From assembly GCF_000499845.2 (NCBI RefSeq), contig NC_023754.2:18974111-19038110 (forward strand): a stretch of DNA of 64,000 nucleotides, in the 5' to 3' direction. Positions 56,072 through 64,000 of the stretch are shown here, piece by piece. Every line of letters begins with the position of its first letter. Position 1 is the first letter of the stretch. Both the position numbers and the translations under genes were made by a program. This DNA comes from Phaseolus vulgaris (Eukaryota > Streptophyta > Magnoliopsida > Fabales > Fabaceae). The notes under the pieces were generated by a model. The model did not search any database and was not told the DNA's origin. It worked only from the letters and a program-made list of their open reading frames with translations.

Positions 56072-58909
56072 TCAAAACTTAGTGCTACTCTCATTTGCAG
56101 ATATTGAGGGGCCTTCAGATTTCACAAATGACGATCCATTGCTACTAATGTCAAGTCCCTGCAAACGACCAAGCTGGTCGTTTTGCAATACATCTGAGAT
56201 TTGGTGAGAATTCGTTTGATGCAGCTGATGAGCTGGCATGCTAGATTGGGAGAGACCAAATGGAGGCAACTGCATGTTCTGGTGACTAAGAGGACCTGAA
56301 TGTGGTGGGATTGAAAAGAAATTTGACCCTGCAAATGGCATCTGGTGCATTCCAATATTGAAAGACTCAGAGTGGTTGTTTAATGCCTCGCCAGTAGCAA
56401 TCTTAAGCCTCTCAACTTCCTTCATCAATGCATCATTAAGAGCTACAAACAGAACAGAGGTAAATTAGTATATAATTATGTAAAATATATGTATGATGCT
56501 GTATCTAAAGAAAGTGATTGACTTAAACAGTTACCATCACGAAGTTGTGCCTGTTGCTCCATGGCTTGCAGACGGAGCTTAAGCTCGGTATTTTCACTAC
56601 TCAGACCAGTTGTATCCCTCTATAAGTAATCAAGAAACGGTATAAGTCGTATTATTATTTAGCCACAAGTTTATGCATGACAAGGAAAGTCAACTGAACG
56701 TAAAGTTTAATAAATAAAAAACCAGCAAGTGTATCAGGAATTACCAAGGAAATTTGTAAAATTAAATCATTAACCTATGATTTAAAAAAACAGGAATTTG
56801 TGATAAAAAGACAAGAGTGCATCTAATCACCCATGTCATATTCTTGTCATTAAAATAATACCAACAAAGATATGTATCCTGTTACATTTTTAGTGCATTG
56901 TTTGAGCACGCAGAGAAGAGATATCGGCATTGCTTAGATTATGTCGAATCAATTTTTGCAGATAATTATGTAATATTATAAGAATCATAACCAGAGAAAA
57001 GCAAGAAACTGCAGTAGCAGGCTTTAATGTAGGAAAAAATATGAAGCCCATAAAAAACAGAGCCAATAAACATTATAGCCTCTGTTTCTTTAGGGGCGGA
57101 GGATGTAAAATACTTAAGTACATGTAGATGTAAATCAACAACAGACCTGGTACAATGTGAGTTGGGCAGAAAGTGTTGTTGCCTCGGTCTGAAGGGTCTG
57201 AACTTTGCGCTCTAGTTCTTGTATATAGCGTGCTTTTCTTTCTTTTGACCGCGCAGCAGATTGCCGATTAGCTAGTATTCTGTACAGAACAACACTTGTT
57301 GAGAATAGCAAAATAAATGCTTAGCAACTACTAAAATAAAGGTACTGAAAATAAATGAAACAACAAAGCAGTATCTATGGCATAACCCTCACTCACTCGC
57401 ATTTGCAGCCTCCCATCCCTATTTTAAACGTTCAACTCTTAGAAATCACAATGACACAGCCGTTATGTGTTTATTATATCAAAATAATTTATACTATAAA
57501 GGAAGAAGATTCATCATTGTCACTCTGCATATTCAGAACTTTTAATGTATCACTTTATAAAAACCATTATAATTAGATTTAACATTAATTACCGAGAAAA
57601 AAAAGAGAATAGTCTTAATGACAGATCGTTTTAACTAGCAATCAAATCAGCAATTACAATTATAGTGGGGACTTCGAACTCTCCAGACTGATCATGCAAC
57701 GGAAATGCACCACATCAATCATACTTTCTTACAATTGTACCCAAATTTGCCGTTAAAAAGCAACGGCTGCGTGAAATATTCTCCGTCTATTCAGAAATCA
57801 ATCACTTCCCACTCATCTAACTCATCCCATTACAAAACACCAGGATTGCATTAAGGATTTTATACAATTTAATGATTCAGCAGCGTATATCAATGCCACC
57901 ATCCATTGAATGATCATGTAAAATCTATACACGCACTAAAGTTATGAAAAACAAACTCCAAACAACCGTTACGAAAACAAATATCATTGTCAAACATATA
58001 AGATTCTCCTATCAATGTCAACTGAGTCCCCAAGTGTCGAGCATCATCTAATTACATTTACAAACCAAGTCTCATTTTCATTGTTAACAGGAAATTATAA
58101 TCAAGAATATGTAGATGAGAGTATAAAGTAACAAATTTGTAAGCTCCCTGGAGAAACGCCAAATTCTAAAATCTCAACAGAAAAACTAATTATTTAATTA
58201 TGAAACTACCGTTGAGTTATTTACGTGATATCAACGTTAATCTACTGCATTAGGATTCTGAAACTGAAATCGAAGAGCGAAAACTATAATCATTTTCCAC
58301 GAAAAAAAATCGAAAAAAATTTAAAGAGAAGAATGATAGAAGAGACCTCTTGGCACGCTTTGGATCAATGTTCCAAAGTTCCGCGAGCTTATCAGGAGGC
58401 ATTGCTTTCTTCGCTTCCATGATCTCTCCGAACATGCTTGTCGACGAGGAACCGTCGACAGAGCTACTGTGCCGGTGTCTCGGCCGCGCCTCTTCGGCGC
58501 TCGGACTCTTCTCGCCGTCGTTGTGTCCGCTGGTTCCGGTGCCGTTTCCGTAACCGTTCTGATCCGATCCGTTTCCACCGCGGCCGGCACCATTCGCGCC
58601 ACCGCCGAGCTTCTCAACGTCAATGTAGGTGGAGAAGAGGTCGTCCTCGGATCCGATCTCCTCTAGGCTCGCCGTCGAGGATCCGCCGTTGAACGGATCC
58701 GACGGTGAGAGGTCCATCATGTCGTCCGGAAGCCGGTAACTGACCTCCGAGAGTGCTCGCCGGTGGTGAGAGTGTGACTCGCCGGAGCCGGCGACGGGAG
58801 CGGCAGAAGAACCGGCGCCGAGAAAGAACAATGAAGCAGACGGCGTTGATGACGTGGCATTGAGATTAGGGTTAGGGTTTGAAGGTGAATCTTGCGTCTG
58901 TGTGGCCAT
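56072..58909 (-). CDS. Group I bZIP transcription factor (VIP1/RF2a/PosF21 type), four exons
   Basis: Minus-strand exons are 58909-58347, 57279-57147, 56619-56535 and 56442-56072. All introns are GT-AG and in phase, giving 383 residues. The basic region (about 184-203, [18 protein letters not shown]) has N192 and Lys at 200 in place of the usual Arg, the hallmark of group I. The zipper runs L210, L217, L224, Y231, L238, L245, M252. Upstream are [14 protein letters not shown] and an acidic [19 protein letters not shown] block typical of the group, HRRALSE (S54) as a probable 14-3-3 / kinase site, and a second basic-Ser stretch (RHRHSSS). The C terminus is Gln/His/Ser-rich. Members act in osmotic and touch responses, vascular development or pollen, often shuttling between cytoplasm and nucleus by phosphorylation. 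The start at 58909 begins MATQTQDS; an in-frame ATG at 59008 would add 33 residues. Confidence 0.93.
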
Positions 58910-59009
58910 TCCCTTCTGTGTTCTGTTCTTTTCCGATCGATGCTCTGTTTCTAACACAAAAACGGACAATCTCTCTCGACTTTCTTCCTCCCCACGTTCC
59001 AAACACATA

Positions 59010-60500
59010 AAATATTAAGAATTCTTAAAAGAAAAACAAAATTATATTATTTAATATTGTTTATAAAATAACAAAAAAAAATCTGTTTAGCATATTTTAT
59101 ATTTTACAGATTTATTATTTTTCCTCCCATGTTTTGTACCAGAAAGTTCTTAAGACATTGTAACACAAAAAATAAAATAAAAATGAGAATGTAAACTATA
59201 AACTGAAATGTTTAAGATATGCAGAATCTAACAGGTATTTATCAATCCCTTTCTAAATAATTAATGAGTATTTAAAACCATTTAGTTTTCTTACATTGTC
59301 AATGTCCAATACGATTTTACAGTGATTATTATAAAATAGACATATTTATTATATAGGATATTTAATAGTTGGATAGTAGTATAAAATTTATTCACATTCC
59401 AAGAACATTTTAGTTATATTATTGTCTTTTAATATAATTTTTTTAAAGTAACAATAAATTTGTATAATTGCATAATAAATTAACATAACTAAATTAATTA
59501 AATTTAAAGAAAAATATAAAGTAATTTAATCAGGGAAGGGAAAATATTAATATAAAAGAAATTTTTAGAAAGAATAAATAATTTATTTTTTAGTATGTTT
59601 TTTTTTACTTAATAACAATAACATCATGTTTTCATTAAAAAATAAATAAAAGGCAATATATATATATAGTATTTATCCTCGAAATTATGAACTTAGGATG
59701 CTAATATAATATTTATCCTAAAAAAATTCAATATTTTTTAAGATTTAATATAAAACTATAAGTTTCTAATATGAGAAAATAAAATATTTTTAACTATAAA
59801 TATAAAAAACTTTATAATAAAAAAAAATAGCATAACCTTCTCATCTTTATCATGTGAATTGTAAACTTCCTCATAATAATTAGCTAAAAATTAAAAATCT
59901 CTTGTTAAACTTATTCACTTTTAGTCATACGCTTCCTATGAAGGTATTGAAAATGACTAAATGAAGAAAAATTATATTGTACATCCAAAAATTACTTAAT
60001 TTACTTCTTAATTGCTAAGAAATATTTCAATCGTGTACACCATTTTCAAAAAGCATGTAGCTTCACATGCAAAACAATGTGATTCAATTGACAAAGAGTT
60101 GATATGTTACTATACAACAAAGAATTATAAATGAAGTGGTTCACATTTGTACGCAATAATTTCATATTCAATTATTTAATTAAAACCCAAATTACTTTAT
60201 TGTGCAAATACATTTACTGGGTTACTTAATTAACATGTGTTTCCTAGTAACGTGCAAAAAACATTTTCCTTGTAGTTGCCCTTTTGACTTTCAGAAATGT
60301 TTAAACAGTTTATAACAGTGTACATGATGTGAATGATTGAATTTAAAATGGAGAAAAATATATGTATGAAGAGTACTATAAAGTTAAATTTTTTTCAACA
60401 GTCAAACCTGAATGCTAATGGATAATTGGAAGGGGAACACCTTTCTTCCTTTCTTCTTTTTTTCTTTTCAAAATTTTTCCTTCATAAAATGAAGGCAGTT
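59010..60500. other. AT-rich DNA upstream of the bZIP gene
   Basis: No gene or transposon end recognised. The first few hundred bases presumably hold the bZIP promoter, but no specific site is claimed. Confidence 0.35.
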
Positions 60501-60529
60501 TTTCAAAAGTGGAGATGGGTGAGTGATAA

Positions 60530-61560
60530 TATAAAGTAAAGGTTCGGTTTTGTTAGATTTATGGGTATTCGGAATGTTAGATTCATGAGTGATTCGTTTA
60601 CTTACGTTCAATGTATTTGGATCTTTTTGTTTGTTTGAAATCAATTAAAAAGTAAGGGTAAAGTTGGGGTCTCGTGTAAGTGTCTGAGAACTCGAGATGT
60701 ATGATCTTTTGTATGATTAATATTTTATTGTTTTGTTTTCGAGTTGGATGTAACTAATGTTGTACTTTGGTCAATAATGGAGTTTGGTATGTGTTGCATG
60801 TTCGTTAGGTGGTTCTGGACCTTTGAAGGATTGAAGTTTACTGTGTTTAATTCCCTGTATTGTTTTAATTTGTTCCTTTTGGGTGGAAGAACTTAATAGG
60901 ATTTTGTTAGGTTTTTTGATTGGGATTCTTGGCCTACTAAGACAATGAGTCTTTAAAATGGATGATGTCGTGCGGCGCTGGAGGGAGAAATCTTTTGTGG
61001 GTCGGTAGGTAAGCTTAGATAATTTTATTATATTGTGTTTACGGTTTGGGTACTACTAATGTTGGTATTTGGTCAACAAAGGGATTTGTTATTGGTTGCA
61101 GGTTGTGAGTTAGATTTTGGTGTATTGAAGGTTTTACGGACATCGGACATGTCGATAGACGGTAAAGGTAATTTAAGTATTGAAGAAGTGTGAGTTCTTT
61201 TTGACATGATGTTGGTTGTGGGTGAGGAATTTTGTTTTGTATTAGTTTTTTGTTTTGTAACTGTATTTGTGGTATTTGATTGTATTAGAGTTTGTTTTGT
61301 GTGTATTGTTTATACTAAAGACTGGTTATATGAACCTAGATAGGGTAGCAAGGGTGAACTGATGATGTGGTTTGTCATTCCTTTCCTTTGAGGTTTGAAT
61401 TGGAGGTCTGTAGAGCCTAAATAGTCAAGTATTAAGCAGTTTGACTTTGACTATGTTGTGTATAAAGGATTGAAACACTCTTAAAGTGTCTTATAAGGGT
61501 TGAGACAACCCTAAAGTATCTCATTTTATTTTATTTATTTTACTAATAAAAAATTTATAA
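60530..61560 (+). mobile_element. Probable LINE 3' end remnant
   Basis: The tail AAAGGATTGAAACACTCTTAAAGTGTCTTATAAGGGTTGAGACAACCCTAAAGTATCTC, followed by TTTTATTTTACTAATAAAAAATTT, parallels the 3' end of the LINE in the TRIM (GTATAAGGGTTGGGACACTCCTTAAGTGTCCC, then ACTGATAAAAAA). The upstream ~900 bp is T/G-rich, with a CGGACATCGGACATGTCGATAGACGG stretch near 61139, but contains no long frame. The assignment rests mainly on the tail. Confidence 0.4.
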
Positions 61561-64000
61561 AGTTAATTTGATTAAATTGAAACTTTAGTTTCTTGGATAT
61601 GTATGATTGTGTGAAAGATAATGATTAAAGGGTCAAACTATAAGTATTTTATAGTTTTGAGAGTAATTTTAAATAATTGCGTAAACAGTTACCTTTTATA
61701 TATGTTTATGCCAACTTTTTTTTCTCCATTTCTTTCTAAACCAAAGCTTTAGATTGATATTGTATTTTAATTACATGAAATGTTATATATGGAGAACACA
61801 AAAAAAAATCACATTCCTTTTTTACTTTTTTTTATTTCCCTCTTTTCCCACTCAAATAAATAAATATTAGGATAAAAGGGAAAAGAAAAATAGATTTGAT
61901 GAGAGAGAAAAAAACAATTAAAAGGGATTAAAACAAGGTGAAAGAGATTTTTTTATGAACTATATATTTTAACCTTTTGTTCTTAGTTAGAAATATATAT
62001 TTTATAGACATTGAATCCAATGTCTTTATTTTAGAAGGAAAAATTCCATCAAAGTGCACAATCAGAAGTTTTTCAGTAAGATAGAACTTGTTTTATTACT
62101 CTTTATAAGATGAAAAGCTGAAAAATTATTGTTACAATGTCCATTTATGGATTAAGTGGACTACATAATACTCATAAAATGTGTTGATGCTAGATACATA
62201 ATATCCTTTGATTATGCAATTCATCTAGTTGATTTTTTTTTTTTAATATTTAGGGTTAATTGAGTTTAAATATGTTTTTTTATCTTTTTAAATTGAAGTA
62301 TTATTTCTTTTGATCTTTCAATTAAAAAGTTTTATTTTTTAAAATTTTGTGAAATGTTATTTTTAATTATTTTTTTATCATCATTTATAGTTATAGGTGT
62401 TAATATTAATAATATTGATGAAGAAGATGATGACTCGTCACATGAATCTAATTGAATAACATGATTTATTAAACTTCCAAATTAGGTACTTTTTTAGTCA
62501 TTTGGTTAAAAAAATTCATTTTTAAGTTATTAAATTTTGTATAATATCATCTTTATTTTATGGAGTTTAACAACATTAGACACATTGATTGTGTTATGAA
62601 TAATAGACACTCAATATTTACTTTATAAATTTTGAATGGCATGATTTTTTAAAAGTTTATTAAATACTTAAATATGTTTTAGTCATTTAAATTATGTACA
62701 TTTTTTCTTTTGATCACTCATTAAATTGTTTCATCTTATAGTTTACTTTACGTAATGTTATTTTTAGTCTTTAAAATGACAGTAGTTATATTGATAATAT
62801 GAAAAATGATGACCAACTCAATATTTTTTAAATACATTTAATTTTTAAATAGATTTAATTAAGTGAATTAATTTTTTTAAAGTTAACTAATTTTTTGTTG
62901 TTTATTTTTACATTATTTAGAATGATAATATTTTGATTATTTTGCAAAAGTCAATTTTCTCAGGTCTTTAATAAGTAATAGTAATATTTATCTTTCACAT
63001 AATCTTCAATTGCATAAAAAAATTTGCTGAAAAATCACAAATCATTTGAAGAAAAAAAAAAAGTTTACAAGAACATCGAAATGATGATTTTAGAAACTAA
63101 AAATAACAATTCATAAAATTGAAACACTAAAAAATAATGAATTTTTTAATTAAAAATCAAATGTTAAATTCTACATCATTAAAAACTTGATGAAAAACAT
63201 TCCATTCATAATAATTAAAAGTTGTTACGGTATAAATATAATTAAAAGGTAATTTCATTTGTTTTGTTAAATAACAAATGTTTCAATGTTCTTGCATATT
63301 ATTATTATACTAGTAGAAAAGTGATTAGTGCAATGAAAAATTTAAAATCGAGAGCGGTGAGAATAAATATTTAAAAAGTTGACACAAGTGTAGGGAAATT
63401 CAATAATTTAATAAAGCATGTTCTCAAAAAGTTGTTTGGTCCTAAATTCGAATCACTTTAAGATTAATGGAATAGTTATGATCATGAATCATGATGCTGC
63501 CATTTAAAATTAATTGAAGCTAAGTTTGGATAATGATGATGCTCTCCTTTTACTAGTTCACTTTTTGCATTCCAAAGGGGGGGGAAATATTTCATTGCAT
63601 CATGTTAATTAATTAATGACAAAAAAAACCACTCACTAAAACATTAATAATAAGGTTTCACTTTCTTGTTGTAAAAAAACATTCATAAACTTTTTTCTGT
63701 TGGAACTTTATTAATGTAAAAATATGGTATTATAAAAAATATTAAATTATAACTAGAAATAAAAAATAAATAAATATTATTATATTAAATATTATTTTAT
63801 AAATTAAAAAATTATTGATATCGTAAAAGTTTATAATGTAATTTTTAAATTAATATCTAATCTTAACTAATAAAATTTTAATTACTAATTATTTTAAAAT
63901 ATAATTAATAATTAATTTAATTAAATATTAATTTAGAATATAAAATAGTTGGTATTTAAAATTTTAATAGTTAATATTAATACTAATTTATAAATTATTT
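61561..64000. other. AT-rich DNA with dispersed MITE-like repeats
   Basis: At 62250-63200, TTAATTGAGTTTAAATATGTTTTTTTATCTTTTTAAATTG and ATACTTAAATATGTTTTAGTCATTTAAATTATGTAC are two versions of a repeat start that recalls legume (TTAAATATGTTTTTGGTC-type) repeats. At 63740-64000 lies the AT-rich family also found at 51650-52030. No gene is supported. Confidence 0.4.

Noticed and set aside
58321..58692. Several plus- and minus-strand ORFs over the bZIP first exon
   Set aside because: They are other-frame readings of the GC-rich bZIP exon with Arg/Ser-rich low-complexity sequence.

Overview
The window is nuclear DNA of a flowering plant, most probably a papilionoid legume. The evidence is very AT-rich intergenic DNA, spliced genes with GT-AG introns, several LTR-retrotransposon lineages, and dispersed repeats that recall legume families. 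The species cannot be named from the sequence alone. No prokaryotic, viral or CRISPR features were seen. Gene density is low: seven probably intact protein genes and one tRNA gene in 64 kb, the rest mostly transposon-derived or AT-rich.

Layout. 0-5 kb: a tRNA-Val(UAC) gene, a 0.5 kb inverted-repeat element, a degenerate minisatellite and a 1.4 kb Mutator-type foldback element with a 9 bp target duplication. 5.8-20.5 kb: a minus-strand cluster of three intronless type I (M-gamma, AGL80-like) MADS-box genes. Their upstream regions are repeated, and two further upstream copies survive without a gene. One orphan copy runs directly into a broken fragment of an AGAMOUS-type K domain. A short plastid 23S rDNA insert and LINE remnants also lie in this region. 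20.9-22.9 kb: AT-rich long tandem repeats and a possible Helitron end. 23.68-26.65 kb: a five-exon gene for a TRF-like, telobox-type single-MYB protein. 26.9-33.3 kb: MITEs, a probable solo LTR and unassigned DNA.

33.4-50.7 kb: a tandem segmental duplication carrying two nearly identical nsLTP1 (lipid transfer protein) genes. The second unit is swollen by nested insertions. An old LTR element (35750-43195) sits in the upstream part of unit 2 and is itself interrupted by a very young LARD-like LTR element (37352-42423). Downstream of the second nsLTP gene, a TRIM contains a LINE fragment, which contains a young Ty1/copia element (45470-49924). Target-site duplications resolve every level.

52.4-54.2 kb: a decayed copia pol remnant beside a MITE end. 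56.07-58.91 kb: a four-exon minus-strand group I bZIP gene (VIP1/RF2a/PosF21 type). 59-64 kb: AT-rich DNA with a probable LINE 3' end and MITE-like repeats.

The host genes do not form a pathway. The MADS cluster probably concerns female gametophyte or endosperm regulation, by analogy with Arabidopsis AGL80. The nsLTP pair encodes secreted lipid-binding proteins. The MYB and bZIP genes are nuclear factors. The most unusual items are the chimeric MADS remnant, the patchy divergence between the nsLTP twins, and the precisely datable nested transposon stack.
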